From NCBI GenBank assembly GCA_029204045.2, contig CM055066.1:49475863-49539862 (forward strand): DNA of 64,000 nucleotides, written 5' to 3'. The notes under the pieces were generated by a model. That model worked only from the letters and a program-made list of their open reading frames with translations. It was not told where the DNA came from and ran no database searches. Below are positions 10,516 through 22,211 of this stretch, in pieces. Each line of letters starts with the position of its first letter. Position 1 is the stretch's first letter. The translations under genes and the position numbers were made by a program. The DNA comes from Tillandsia leiboldiana (Eukaryota > Streptophyta > Magnoliopsida > Poales > Bromeliaceae).

Positions 10516-11080
10516 AGAGGCATATATGATATTTTAAATTTTATAGGGACATATATAATATTTTAGACATTAGTATTATTATTTTCCCTTTTGGTTTAGG
10601 AGAGAAATTTATAAAATTCCCCTTATATAATAATTGGGTAAGATAATTGCCCTTATGTACACTAGCTTATAATTTTTGCCATATGGAGGGCATTTGTGAT
10701 ATTATCAATTTTATTGCTCTTTTATAAAGAATATTTATGATATTAATAATCCATAAAGGACATCTATTTATTTATTTTATTTTATTTTATTTTATTTATT
10801 TATTTATTTATTATTATTATTATTATTTTTTTGTTCGTGTCGCTGCATATTGTAACTCTTAATTAGTTACTTCACGAATTATTAAAAATTCGAGTTAAAT
10901 ATGCGGTATTCAAATTTTTTTCAAAAAATTCAGAATAATCTGAGATTTTTTTGGGCCAAAAAGTATTATTCACACATCCCCAAATTTTTGACAAAACACA
11001 TTCCTATTTCAAAAATATAAAATAAAAATAAAAATAAAAATTCCTCACAGCACCCAACCCCACTCCATCCCACTCCACTA
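10516..11080. other. AT-rich low-complexity DNA
   Basis: Contains (TTTA)n and (ATT)n tracts at about 10770-10830. No gene is supported. Confidence 0.6.
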
Positions 11081-11082
11081 GA

Positions 11083-11779
11083 GATGTCATGTCAACTGGT
11101 CGGATTCGCGACGGATTTAAAAAATTCCGAACCCGAAGTCGTCTACCAAATCCGAAATCCAAATTCAGTGGATTTAAAAAATTCATATCTAAATCCAAAT
11201 CTGACTAAAAATTTAAAATCCAAACACGAATATGAAAATCCAAATCCGAAACAATTTTTTTTTTTTCTTTATAATATTTCAAAACATATTACATCAAATC
11301 TAAAATCTTAAAATATAAATTTAAATATAATACCAAATATTTATATATACATATATTATATAAGGGATAATTGTCTGTGTACCTCTGAAATATGATGAAA
11401 TATCTGATTTACCCTTCTTATTTTTTTCTTTCCAATATACCCCTAATACGTTCCACCTTTTTTCTGATATACCCCTATTTTGAGGGTATATTTGAAAGAA
11501 TTTGGATTTTTAGAAGGGTATATTAGAGAGCAAATTTTTTGAGGGGTAGATATGAAAGTTAGGAACTTAATAGGGGCATATAGGCAATTGCCTCATTATA
11601 TAATGTATGATTAATTCGGGTTCGAATCGGATACATTCAAAATTCATATCCGAATTCAAATTTATCAGGTTTTTCTTTTTTATATCCGTATCCGAATTCA
11701 CATCCGTTTAATATCAATTTCATTCCTCTCGGATTCGGATTCGGATAAAATTTTGGGTATCCATACCCATTGACATCTC
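11083..11779. mobile_element. TIR element with AGAGATGTCA ends
   Basis: The termini AGAGATGTCA and TGACATCTCT are inverted. Subterminal regions are rich in CCGAATCCGAACCCG-type repeats, giving pseudo-ORFs of N/P or F/G composition. A smaller element sits inside at 11362-11598. Confidence 0.65.
11362..11598. mobile_element. Nested MITE (GGGATAATTG / CAATTGCC type)
   Basis: Begins GGGATAATTGTCTGTGTACC and ends GGGGCATATAGGCAATTGCC, an imperfect inverted pair. The interior carries inverted TATACCCCTA/TAGGGGTATA-like blocks. It resembles the larger element at 12872-13495. Confidence 0.55.
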
Positions 11780-12047
11780 TACACTTAGGGATGTCAACGG
11801 ATCGGATTCGGAGTGGATTTTCAAAAATCCGAATCCGAACCCGAACCCGACTACATACCCGAAATTCAAATCCGAATTCGATGAATTTTAAAAATTCATA
11901 TCCAAATCTGAATCCAACCAAAAAATTAAAACTCAAACCCGAATTCGAACCTGAATCCAAATCCGAAAATCCAAATCCAAAACAATTATAACTCTTTTCC
12001 TCTTTATAATATTTCAAAACATATTACATTAAATCAAAAATTTTAAA

Positions 12048-12050
<3 letters not shown>

Positions 12051-12125
<75 letters not shown>
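12051..12125. repeat. (TA)n(GA)n compound microsatellite
   Basis: An uninterrupted TA run changes directly into a GA run immediately before the next MITE. Confidence 0.95.
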
Positions 12126-12127
<2 letters not shown>

Positions 12128-12128
12128 A

Positions 12129-12351
12129 GGCTAGAATACTATTAATAGTACCGAGACATTAGTGCTATTAAGTTTTTAACACATAGATTAAAAAATGTGT
12201 GGTTGAGATAATAGTGGGCCCCTTGGGGTTAGAAAAATAATAAAGTCAAATAATAAAATCTAACAGATAAAAATGATTAAAGTGCTTGATCTAAGAGTAG
12301 AAAACTCGATAGCACCAATAATTTGATGCTATTAATAGTATTATAGTAGCC
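12129..12351. mobile_element. MITE, same family as 8361-8567
   Basis: The ends GGCTAGAATACTATTAATAG and CTATTAATAGTATTATAGTAGCC are inverted. Internal blocks TGCTATTAAGTTTTTAAC and AAACTCGATAGCACCAAT match the family. Confidence 0.75.
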
Positions 12352-12450
12352 GGACTCTCTATATATAAATAATGTAAAATTAATTCAGGTCCGAATCGAA
12401 TTTCGATTGGATACCATCGAACTCAAATTCGCTGAATTTTTTATTTGGCT

Positions 12451-12852
12451 AAATTACAAAAAACCCTCTTGTAATATCCCGCTTTTTCACTTTGCCCCCC
12501 ATGTCTTTTAAAAGCTTACATTTTGCCCCCTCATAATTACCGAATTGTCTTTAGGGGGCAACGGTGTTAACGGATGAGGTGAATTAACGAAAATGCCCCT
12601 GACCTTATATTGGAGGGAAAAGGTAATAGAGGAAAGAGAAAGGAATTTAGATTTATTTCCCGCTATTTTTTAATGGTATTTTGGGTATATCCAATAATAT
12701 TTTCAAAAAAATTGACGGCTCACTCACGGAATCGTGACAGCGGGAGTAGATGCATATTTTGGTAATTACCAGGAGGTAAAATATAGACTTTTAAAAGACA
12801 GAGGAATAAAATAAAAAAACAGAATATTACAGAAGAGTTCTGTAATTTAGCC
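12451..12852. mobile_element. MITE with GGCTAAATTACA ends
   Basis: The left end GGCTAAATTACAAAAAACCC and the right end TTCTGTAATTTAGCC are inverted. Inner blocks such as TCTTTTAAAAGC and CTTTTAAAAGAC, and TAATTACC and GGTAATTACC, are also mirrored. Confidence 0.7.
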
Positions 12853-12871
12853 TTTTTATTTTTTAGGGGCA

Positions 12872-13495
12872 ATTAATTTCCTACATACCCCTAAAAATTT
12901 TCCTGTTTTCAGATTTATCCTTCTTAGAAGGCTAATATTAAAACTACCCTTCTTACGTTCCAACTTCTTTCCAAAATACCCCTGAAGTTAAATTCCGTTA
13001 GTGTACCGTTTGGAACTGCCGTTATCTGTGCGTAATTACTTATTTGCCCTTTCAAATATACCCTAAATCCTAAAACCCTAAACCCCTAAACCCTAAAACC
13101 CTAAACCCTAAACCCTAAAACCCTAAAAAACCCTAAACCCTAAACCCTAAAACGCTAAAAAACTCTAAACCCTAAATCCTAAAACCCTAAACCCTAAACC
13201 CTAGAACCCTAAAAAACCTTAAACCCTAAACCCTAAAACCCTAAACCCTAAACCCTAAACCCTAAAACCCTAAAAAATCCTAAACCCTAAACCCGGGCAA
13301 AATAGGTATATCTGATAATTTTCAACTTCGATTATTATTTAACTCTAGTTTAACCCTAGTTAACTTAACAAAGGGAAACTGTAGGGGTATTTTTAATAAC
13401 GGTGGAACGTATGAAGGGTATATTGGAAAGAAAAAAATAAGAGGGATAAATCAAATATTTTTTTATATTTCAGGGGTACACAAGCAATTATCCCT
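12872..13495. mobile_element. TIR element carrying telomere-like repeats
   Basis: The left part (GGGCAATTAATTTCCTACAT, ACGTTCCAAC, AATACCCCT) is mirrored by the right part (AGGGGTATTTTTAATA, GGAACGTATGAAGGGTAT, GGGGTACACAAGCAATTATC). The centre holds the CCCTAAA array at 13056-13293. Confidence 0.6.
13056..13293 (+). repeat. Interstitial telomere-like (CCCTAAA) array
   Basis: About 240 bp of CCCTAAA and CCCTAAAA units with variants such as CCCTAAAAAA. Plant telomeres use TTTAGGG, so this is an interstitial, degenerate array. It lies inside a TIR element, not at a chromosome end. Confidence 0.9.
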
Positions 13496-13589
13496 ATTTT
13501 TTATATCGTATCTGAATACATATCTATTTAAACATCCCTGCCTGCACCCCATCTTCTCTTTTTCTATACTCACGCCCTCTCACGCCCGC

Positions 13590-13830
13590 CACCTCCCACC
13601 CCGGCTAGGCCGCGTGGGCTCGCCAAGTCGCCATCGGATCGGAACCCTCCCGAGCGCTCGCCATCGGAGCCCCTCCCGGCCGCGCCACGCTCGCTGCTGG
13701 CCATCGGAACCCCTTCCGGCCGCGCGCTGCTCGCCGCTCGCCATCGGAACCTCTCCCGGCCGCGTGCCGCTCGCCATCGAAACCCTCCGGACCGCGTGCC
13801 GCTCGTCATCCTCCTTGCCACCGCCGGTTT
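13590..13830. repeat. GC-rich degenerate tandem repeats
   Basis: CTCGCCATCGGA or a close variant recurs at about 13619, 13658, 13697, 13737 and 13768, roughly 30-40 bp apart, separated by CTCCCGGCCGCG-like sequence. It lies about 0.6 kb upstream of the FYV7-like start codon and could be part of its promoter or an untranslated exon. No ORF is supported. Confidence 0.55.
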
Positions 13831-13840
13831 GTGAGTTGTG

Positions 13841-13994
13841 ATTTTGTAATTTTGTGATTTTATAAATTTATGTATTAATTCTTAGTTTTGATGACTTGTG
13901 AGTGAAATTAATATTTACTCTCAATTAATCTAATTTTCCTATTTTATCTACCAACTTACTTCTTTCTAATTTTTCAAACATTAGAATTAGAATT

Positions 13995-14029
<35 letters not shown>

Positions 14030-14399
14030 TGAATGCATATTTTTTAGATTTCTAAAGTAGTTGATTAAATTATTTTTAAAATTATAAGTGTTTTAGCTAA
14101 TAGTATAAATCAATATAAAAAAAATATAATTTAATAGTCAAATTTTTGATTTCAACTTTTTAATTAATAAATATATTATTTTTATATAAATTGTGTATCT
14201 GAATAATTTAAAATTTTATTTTTAATTAAAATTTTCAATAAAATTTAAAATTATGATATAAATTTTATTCGTATCGAAATTTTGTCGAATTTGATTTAAC
14301 TAACTATGATTATAACCCCTATCGTACTACTAATCCCCGGATGTCGGAAAACCTAATTCTCCATCATCCCCTCCCCAAAATCTAGGGTTTTGAGACCCC
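13841..14399. other. Upstream region of FYV7-like gene
   Basis: AT-rich sequence with a (TTA)n tract near 14000-14029. The last 100 bases become pyrimidine-rich and contain TCTAGGGTTTTGAG, a telo-box-like AGGGTTT common in promoters and leaders of plant ribosome-biogenesis genes. No clear TATA box is seen. Confidence 0.4.
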
Positions 14400-16662
14400 A
14401 TGAAGCCTCGAGCGCTCGAGCACGACCGCCGCGGCGGTGGGGGCGGCGGAGCGGAGAGGAGCGAGTGGAAGGAGAAAAAGAAGAGGATGTGGAGGAACGA
14501 GAAGAGACTCGGGGGAAAAGGGGGGAGCCTCTCCCTCGAAGCCTTTGCCAACGCCAAATCCAATCCCTCCGGGTACAACCCCTCTCTCATCAGTAAGATT
14601 ATCTATAACTCCCTAATCCCCCCCTTGATCGCGTATTTAGTTGTTAATCCCTCTTTTTTCGACCTAATTTGATTGGATTGTGCTACGCCCTGGTGAATTA
14701 GGGTGAATTTGGAAAGAACATAGATGAGCCAAAATTAGTGGATTTCCTAATGATTGAGACAATGATTTGATATAGTTTGAGTGCATGTTGTTCACAAATT
14801 ATGCAGTAATCGGTAGATGAGGAGCATGATTAGATGTCTATAACGGTGTTTATACATATGCGGCCTCTAAATCATTTTTTTTTTTTTTTTTTTTTTTGAG
14901 AATGTAGTAAAGCACTTTGTAGTTGTGATGCATTATTCGAACTGATTATGATTCCTTAATTTTTTCCTAATTTAACTATATTATGAACACGGTTTTGAAT
15001 TTAGGAAGAACACAGAGGAGCAATGAATTATGCAGTTGCATATGGTTGGGGCATTGATTTAGGATAGTGCATGTTGTTTATTGTGTAGTGTTTATTTGTT
15101 AATTTGCGTGTATATATATATATACAAGAAAATGAATGGAGAAACACCTCAACTATAGGCACCTCTAATTTATTTATTTATTTTTCTTTTTGGTTGATAC
15201 CATCTCAAAATTTTCTTGTATCCATTTGAGGTGCTGTAATCAATTGAATTCGTAACAAAATTAATTATTCCATTAACTATTGTTGTTAATTCATACCTTC
15301 TTGAAAGTCCTTACGAAGATTGACTAAAATAGCTCGAACTAAAACAAGTGATCATTGAGTGGTATCAATCAAGAAGAAAATGGTTTAGGAGCCTAATTTG
15401 TAAATGGTCTGTAGTTGAGAGGTACATTTTTACCTTAATTGTACTCATCGCGTGATTCATTTTCTCTTCAATCTTATCGAATCGCACATCTCAGAAAAAT
15501 GGCAACCATGCTTTTGAAATAAAGGCTAAGTAAAAATAGAACAAGCCTACGATTTTAAACATAAGCAAATCAAGAATCGATTGAAAGTGATGCCAAACTG
15601 CCTATTATTCCGCTACAATATCTAAAGATAACTTTTCAACAGCGTAACAGTCTATAAAATACTAGGTTGGCAATTTCATGCATTTGACTATCTAGTGACA
15701 ATTGTTAGTGCTTAATTGAGACAAAGTTTTATGATTGAGCAATGCTTATGATAACTTTCTCATGCATAAAAGCATCCATTTGGATTATTGATCAACTTGG
15801 TTGTTGTAGGTGGGATTGATTGTTATTTTCTCAATTTTTATGTTACAAATTTGTATTTTAATGGTAGGATGAGCTGGTGAGGGGAAAATTGAGGTTATTC
15901 CAGAATATATAGTTCGAGAACTAGGGTGAATTTTGTCACTAATAATTTATCCCTCTTCTTTGCAAAAACAGCAAAAGGAACTATCATGATCACAAGTTAT
16001 CGTTGTGAACGTTACAACTTTAGCTTCTATTCAGCTGTACTATTATCAACTACCTAAGGGAAATGTTAACCCTCGTGTATCCTCTAATTAATAACATGCT
16101 AGAAATAAAATATTTTTCTACCTTCTTCATCCGAAACTGAGTGTTGAGGCTATGGATTATTGTGATCTAATTGAACCTTTCTCTGTTACCCAATGGATTA
16201 CTTTTTGCTACTAATAACTTTAGTAGGTGACATGGCTACTTCATTCTCCATTGTTCTTCCCTGTTTTGCTTGCTGGATGAGGTCAACATAAGATTCCTAA
16301 TAAGACGGCATTTGTGACGCCCCACTTTCCTGGGAGATCACCCATTCTAGAACTACTCTAACCCTAGCACGCTTAACCCTCTTAGACTCTTGGGCCTAAT
16401 CGGCATCCAAAATACTATAATCGGGTTAAGAAGTTTAGCCCTATTATATTTTTTATATAGAACTATTCCAAATTTTGGGAGTGTCATAAAAATAGTTTTT
16501 TTACAAATAATTGTTCTGTGTTTTTGGTTAAAGTAGTGGATGGAACTATGATAATCACAAGTTATCTTTGTGATCATTGCAAGCAACCAAACAAAACTTG
16601 AGTTAACTGCTCTCATATCCTTGAATGTTATATTAAGGTAGAAATATGAAATTATCCTTGAT

Positions 16663-16721
<59 letters not shown>

Positions 16722-17885
16722 CTCTTATATATAGTTACTTGAGAAAACCAAAACTTTATGCTACTATGTTGATTTGCTGACTTTTGTATGTTGCCGCTTT
16801 ATGTGTTTAGCATATAAATCAACATTAGTGAGAGAAAAAGGATACTGCTTAAGAACTTCTGTAATGATTTGCTTTAAGTTTTTGCAGCATTTTAAAAGAG
16901 GGAGAGTAGTTTTGCTTGTGACAAGTTATGGTTATTGTTGCACTTTGCTTAAGTATATTTGACACGTCATGCATCATATGTTTTCTTCATAAAGAACTTT
17001 TAATTTGATACTCTGGAAGTAGCACGAAGTTCGGTGCTAACTACCATCTCAGCAATTCTAATCGCCAATTGTGATGTTTTCCATTTTGCAGAGAAGCAAA
17101 GAGAATTCTATAGAAATGCCAAATTTGTGAAGAAGTATAAGAAATTAACGCAACGAGGCCAGCCCAGTGGTCATCTAACAATTCCAGATCTCGAGGTTCC
17201 TTTCTCTGCCAACTCTCCAGAATTTGTAATCTCGCTGCGGTGATAATAATAGTAAATGTACCGGCGATTCATCACGTGAGACAATGAAGTTGGCTTTTGT
17301 GTTGTTACACCTATAATGAATGAACACAATCGATTTAATTATCCACAATATGATATCAATTTAAACAATACGAATTCAATTTGAAAAGAACATGACAAGA
17401 ATAAATATTGTTAGGTCATAAATCGTCGGTTTAGTTTTCCCTTCTTGCGGTTGAAGTTGAACATGTCATGATTGTCATTCCAAAGCAAGAGTGTTTGAAA
17501 CTTGGCCACTCAATGGCGTTGCTTTTATAAAAATTAGTAGTCGACGATTAACAAATATGCACCTTAAATCTCACTGAAATCTTCTGTTCTTTCTTAGGAG
17601 GACAATACTTTAGAAAATGTGAGGAAGCCGAGTAAGAAGAAGAAACAAGCTTTGCCGAGCTTAGAGGAAGAGTACAAGAAGAAGAGTGCAGAACAAGAGA
17701 AGGCACAAATGGAAAAAGAGCTGACGATTCAGGCAGAGGGGGAAACGAGAGCGAAGGCCGAAGCTAAGAGGAAGGACTTGAGAAAGAAAATGTTTAAGAA
17801 AACCAGATCAGGTCAGCCTGTCATGAAATACAGAATTCAGCATCTCCTTGAAGGTTTAGTGGAAAATCCAAACCGAAATGGTTAA
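14400..17885 (+). CDS. FYV7/CCDC59-like rRNA-processing protein, 3 exons
   Basis: Exons are 14400-14592, 17092-17195 and 17598-17885, which join to 194 codons plus TAA. Both introns are GT-AG: intron 1 (phase 1) runs 14593-17091 and intron 2 (phase 0) runs 17196-17597. The protein is small and very basic. It has a Gly/Arg-rich N-terminus (3-20), a SLSLEAFANAKSN motif, then NPSLIKKQREFYRNAKFVKKYKK spanning the first splice. A Lys/Glu coiled segment follows (LEEEYKKKSAEQEKAQMEKE), and the end is MFKKTRSGQPVMKYRIQHLL. This layout fits plant proteins annotated as rRNA-processing protein FYV7 (yeast Fyv7, human CCDC59). In yeast the family works in 18S/small-subunit rRNA processing in the nucleolus; that role here is inferred. 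The continuity of the motif across the first junction strongly supports the splice sites. Intron 1 hosts a TRIM solo LTR and a CT microsatellite. The family name is from memory of motifs, not a search. Confidence 0.8.
16313..16488. mobile_element. Solo LTR of a TRIM element in intron 1
   Basis: Begins TGTGACGCCCCAC and ends GGGAGTGTCATA, about 176 bp. It matches both LTRs of the complete TRIM at 18376-18927 (shared TCCTAGGAG-like, CTACTCTA, CCTAGNAC, CTCTTA and GGGTTAAGAGGTTAG blocks). No clear 5-bp target duplication is visible. Confidence 0.7.
16667..16722. repeat. (CT)n microsatellite in intron 1
   Basis: About 27 CT units in intron 1, 370 bp before exon 2. Confidence 0.95.
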
Positions 17886-18375
17886 AAGGTAAATATAAGC
17901 CAATTTTACCTTAATAGCTGTATGTTGTGTTTATACTCGAGTTAGGGTAATTTACCAACTATGCAAGAAAGACAAAAATATAAGCCATCTTAGCAGGGCA
18001 GGTCTATGCGCCCTTTCTGATCTACGACATTAATGATGTCGAAATTGTTTCGTTTGAGTAATCTGAGTACAAGATTTTGCTATGATTTATAAAACTTTTG
18101 GAACCTTTGATTATAGATCCTAATGATGGTAACTCCGGGGTTTTATCGAACACCCATAATTGTGATGGTTTGATGCTTTAGTTAGAGAACTACAAATGTG
18201 TGATTGTTTTCATTTTTAGATCATTTTTGTTATTTTGGTTGGACAAAACTATGCCAGTTGATCATCAGTTTAAGCAGTCAAACATCTTATTCTGGACCAT
18301 TAGTTTTTCGTCAAATCTTCTGTTTTATACTGCCTTAGTTTAATATTGTGTAAATTATACTTTCGGCCCTGAAAC
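17886..18375. other. 3' flank of FYV7-like gene, no gene seen
   Basis: AT-rich sequence that probably includes the 3' UTR. No strong poly(A) signal can be singled out. Confidence 0.4.
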
Positions 18376-18927
18376 TATGACACTTCTTAGGGAGTCATCC
18401 ATTCTAAAGACTACTAGAGTCCTAGTACACACTAAATCCTCTTAACTTTTTAGGTCTAATCACTGTCCAAAAATCAATAACTGGGTTAAGAGGTTAGCCA
18501 TATTATATAAGATACTATTTCAAATTTTTTTGGTGTCACATTTTTCTTTTTTTTTTAAGTTTTGATATTTTTGTCAGGCTCAAGCATATTCACAAGTATC
18601 AGGCGATATAAGACTCGTCTTGTTAGTCTTTAGCCGATCTTGTGGGGACGAGAGCCGCGCTCCACCCACAATAATTATCCGCTGGGGAGCCACGCTTTAT
18701 CCACTATTCGAGAATCATCTCACATTTTCTGGTGGTGATTAACTCTGATACCAATTGTGACGCCTCGCTTCTTAGGAGGTCATCCATCTTATGGCTACTC
18801 TAGTCCTAGTAGGCTAATTAATCCTCTTAATCTTTTGGGTCTGCTACTGTCTAAAATTCTATAGATAAGAGGTTTAGATATATTATATCTTATATCTAAT
18901 ATAACTCCAAATTGTAGAGGTGTCACA
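18376..18927. mobile_element. Complete TRIM retroelement, about 552 bp
   Basis: Two direct repeats of about 170 bp (18376-18541 and 18756-18927) flank a 214-bp non-coding centre. Abutting the right LTR is CTCTGATACCAAT. Read on the minus strand this is ATTGGTATCAGAG, a primer-binding site complementary to initiator Met-tRNA, so the element is oriented on the minus strand. A purine-rich stretch (read on -) adjoins the left LTR at 18542-18560. It has no coding capacity, which defines a TRIM. The left LTR end is degenerate (TATGACAC versus TGTGACGC). Confidence 0.8.
18744..18755 (-). other. TRIM primer-binding site
   Basis: CTCTGATACCA on + is the complement of TGGTATCAGAG, the initiator Met-tRNA 3' end match. 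It lies next to the LTR. Confidence 0.75.
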
Positions 18928-19855
18928 GGGCATGATATTTTGGTTTTCAAATTTTAATTTATTATAATTTCGAATTCGAATTTTTTAAATTATTGCAAAT
19001 CAGTCATATAACTCAATTTAACTCAATTTAATTGGCTAAATATTAACAAATTATTGATATTTATGTGATATGGATTGTGATTGATGATGTGCTGTGCCAC
19101 ATTTACATTAATAATTTATCATTATTTAACTAACTAAATTTGGGTGTGGGATTTGATTACAACAATTCAGAAAATTTGAGACAAAAATTATAAAAAATTA
19201 AAATTTGAGGCCCAAATTGTCGTGCTCATAGTTCGAGGACAAAAATGTAATATATTTTTTAATTTTTGGAAAATATTTTTTCTATACCCTAAATGGAGTG
19301 TATGATATACACTTCATCCATGAATTTTACTAGTCATTTTGAAATGATTAGTGATTTACATTTCATCATAGGATGGATGGAATTAATATATATGGTACAT
19401 TCAAAAATGGATGTACGGATAGTATTACTTTGTTTATGTTAATTTTTATGTTGTAGATTTTTAAGAGTGGGAGCTACATTGTAGATTTATAAGATTGAGG
19501 TGGATAATTTTGCATGAGAATTATCCTTTTTTTTTTTTTTTACTGTGTTATATTAGGTAAATTTGATGATTATAGAGAGATAATTCTAACAAATTTTTAC
19601 TACACAATTAGAAAGACTTAAAAACTTTGTTAAGGCCAATGCAGTGTTGGAACTATTTAGTATGTTCTTGGATGAAGCTTAGGAACTTTGTCCTAATGGC
19701 AAATTGTCACCTAACTTTTTAAAATGTTAAAATTTGCATGATGTAATACACGAAAATTTCGAGTTGTAAAAATAGAATGAAAAATAAAAAACAAGATCAA
19801 ATTTTGTATATACCTATGTATATATGTGTGTATAGCGGAGTATATACATTATTAT

Positions 19856-19907
<52 letters not shown>

Positions 19908-20120
19908 ATGACTCCGTCGCCTTGAAAAGCATGAAAACAGCGAAAATTGGCATAATTGCGCAAGAACCTTTATATTTTATGCGCGAATTTTAGTAGGACT
20001 TCTTTTAGAGGGGCTTCTCCGCAATTATATTCTAGAGTGAGGAGCTAAGTTGAATTAGTGAAGAGTTGGTGGACTACATTGCAAATATTACACTCTAACT
20101 AACACTAACACTCCTCACTT
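18928..20120. other. AT-rich DNA with MITE-like piece and (TA)n
   Basis: Bases 19270-19430 contain inverted ATGGAGTGTAT/CATTCAAAAATGGATGTAC-like ends, a weak relative of the GTACACCCC MITE. A (TA)n microsatellite runs 19858-19904. No gene is seen. Confidence 0.5.
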
Positions 20121-22095
20121 CACTCCAACACCTTACCCAGCAGCCCCGCAATCTCCTTCAGGTGAGCTCCTGAGCTTTTGTGATGTTATTTAAGGGGTGC
20201 TCATCTTAAATGCTATTTAGAAACTGTGGGAGGGGGAAATGCACAAAGCTAAGACCTATGTAGAGCCTATTGTTGGTTATCTTGCTACCTTTAGTTTTTG
20301 GGTTGCTCAGAGCCTATTGTTGGTTATCTTGCTACCTTTAGTTTTTGGGTTGCTTTGCTGAGGCCTAGAGGTGAGCCTTTGAGTATTTGGAGGTCCCTGA
20401 GCATGATGCTCACATTGAATTGGAGAAGGATCAAGTGTTTATATAAATGTGGCCAACTTGTGCTCTCAATGCACATTGGTCTTGGGACAACTACTGTTTT
20501 TGAAGCTCAACTTGCTTCCAAACAGTGAGCACGACATTTAGAACATCAAGACCTAGTTGATAGTCTTTTATTTCTATTTAAAAGTCCTTGGAATAAAAGT
20601 TATAGCCTAATTGGTGTTAATTACATGTTAAATATGCAATTTTGATAAGTCCAGGGATCTAAATGTAAATGTTACATGAGGGATAGTTATAAACAGTATA
20701 TACATGATTTATGGACCCTTCATTTGGGTTTCGAGGGCTTTTGTTGAGAGAATTTTACTTAACCACCCGTAAATTGGCGAAATTATCAATTTAACGGCAG
20801 TTTCGTGCTAAACGCACATTTCAAGGATAGTGGATGAATCCTGTGTTGACACGTGATACTATTGTAGGCCCCAGCAGTCAGGAGCCAGCCCGAGATCCGT
20901 CCAGCGGATATTGCGACCGTCTGCCTTGAGGTGGGTTATCTTCGGTCCGGACTTTATCACTTTGGCCTTACGGGTACCGTAGTACGACGGAGCCCTTTGA
21001 TTATTGGTAGCTTTGATCCCACAGATGAGCTTTTATTATGCTTTTATTTCCAGCAGTAGTTTATACATATCTAGACATATGCCATACTTGTATGGTCACT
21101 AGCTCAGTTTCTATACTTTACTCTATTCTTCACTACATGTTTAGAATAGGAGATATTGTTTCAGTATTTGGCATTATATACTTCAATATCAGCATCCCAG
21201 TGGGGATTTTCTTGGCTTTTCGCCGACTGCCCAGTCTTTAGATCGTGGTTTGAGCATCAGCATTATGATCGCCGTTGAGCCAGCTTTCAGTCGCGCACAC
21301 CTGCGGATTTGCTACCCGCACTAGTGTTCTTTACCGGTAAAGAGGTCACATTGACCCGTGAGCCTATTGGGGTTATGATAGCATACTAGTTTACAGGGCG
21401 GTATTAGCCTGAGGTCTTTGAGACCAACAGTGGCATGAGATTGGGTATACCTGTATTTACAGTTTGATGCATTCTTTGTTCACCTATCTTATGCTTGTTT
21501 ACTTATCTAGCATGTTCTGCTGATTATCCGCATCTGTTTATTCTAGCTTTTTTTTTCGCTAATTATAGTATCCAGTATGTACGATTTGCTATTTCTCGGC
21601 CCGTCGTGCCTACTGAAATACACTTATGATGCGTCTCACACCCTGGGGTGACCATTTTTCAGGTCAGTTGGGTGTTGGGATTTTGGGATGACCTGGTGAG
21701 CAGACGCGTTAGAGTTGTCCCTTGGCAGACTGTGATTTATCTTGATTCAGCATTTTGGACTATATTTCTTTATTTACTTGATCATAAATCGTTGTGGATA
21801 TCTAGAACTGTGGATATTGTGTAGTTGTGGATATCTAGGATTGTGGATCTTTATGTTTGTGGAACCTTGTGGATGTAATAGAGTAGATGTTTATTTTAAT
21901 GTTCAGTTGATGCTTGTATCTACTCTGACTTTTATACTCGTCTAGCCGTGTATATATAGTGAAGACTCTGTTCGTTTATTCAGAGAATTTTTTATATGTG
22001 TGGCGGTCTGTTTACGCCTTGATCAAACTGTTGAACTCTATTATTATTATTTTTTTTTTAAAAAAAAAACCCTTTTCAAAACTTGGGTCGTGACA
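20121..22095 (+). repeat. L2 LTR, left arm (5' truncated)
   Basis: Ends GGTCGTGACA. Homology with the right arm starts at CTCCAACACC (20121). A 46-bp tandem duplication (CAGAGCCTATTGTTGGTTAT...) at about 20256-20347 is absent from the right arm. It shares blocks with 5366-8046. Confidence 0.75.
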
Positions 22096-22100
22096 TATTA

Positions 22101-22115
22101 GATAGTATAAGAGAA
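22101..22115 (+). other. Degenerate primer-binding site
   Basis: TAGTATAAGAGAA (left arm) and TAGTATCAGAGAA (right arm, about 24970-24984 on -) resemble TGGTATCAGAG of the initiator Met-tRNA and lie just inside the LTR. Confidence 0.5.
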
Positions 22116-22211
22116 TAGGTACACGGTACCTAGGTTTAAGTTAGGATTGAACCCTAGGATGACTTACGTCTGACGTGAGAGCGCGGGGATGTATGTGTTC
22201 AAGGTTAGGCT

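Larger units (their letters stand above)
11787..13538. mobile_element. TIR element with nested insertions
   Basis: Begins AGGGATGTCAACGGATCGG, in the same family as 11083 and 41598, and ends near 13538 with AACATCCCT. Between the ends lie at least three other elements (12129-12351, 12451-12852, 12872-13495) and a microsatellite, so the host element has been pushed apart. Confidence 0.6.

Noticed and set aside
11637..12017. N/P- or G/F-rich ORF (NPNPN-like repeats)
   Set aside because: Generated by CGAATCCGAACCCG-type subterminal repeats of TIR elements.
13056..13293. Possible chromosome end (telomere)
   Set aside because: Degenerate, only about 240 bp, and embedded in a TIR element with normal sequence on both sides.
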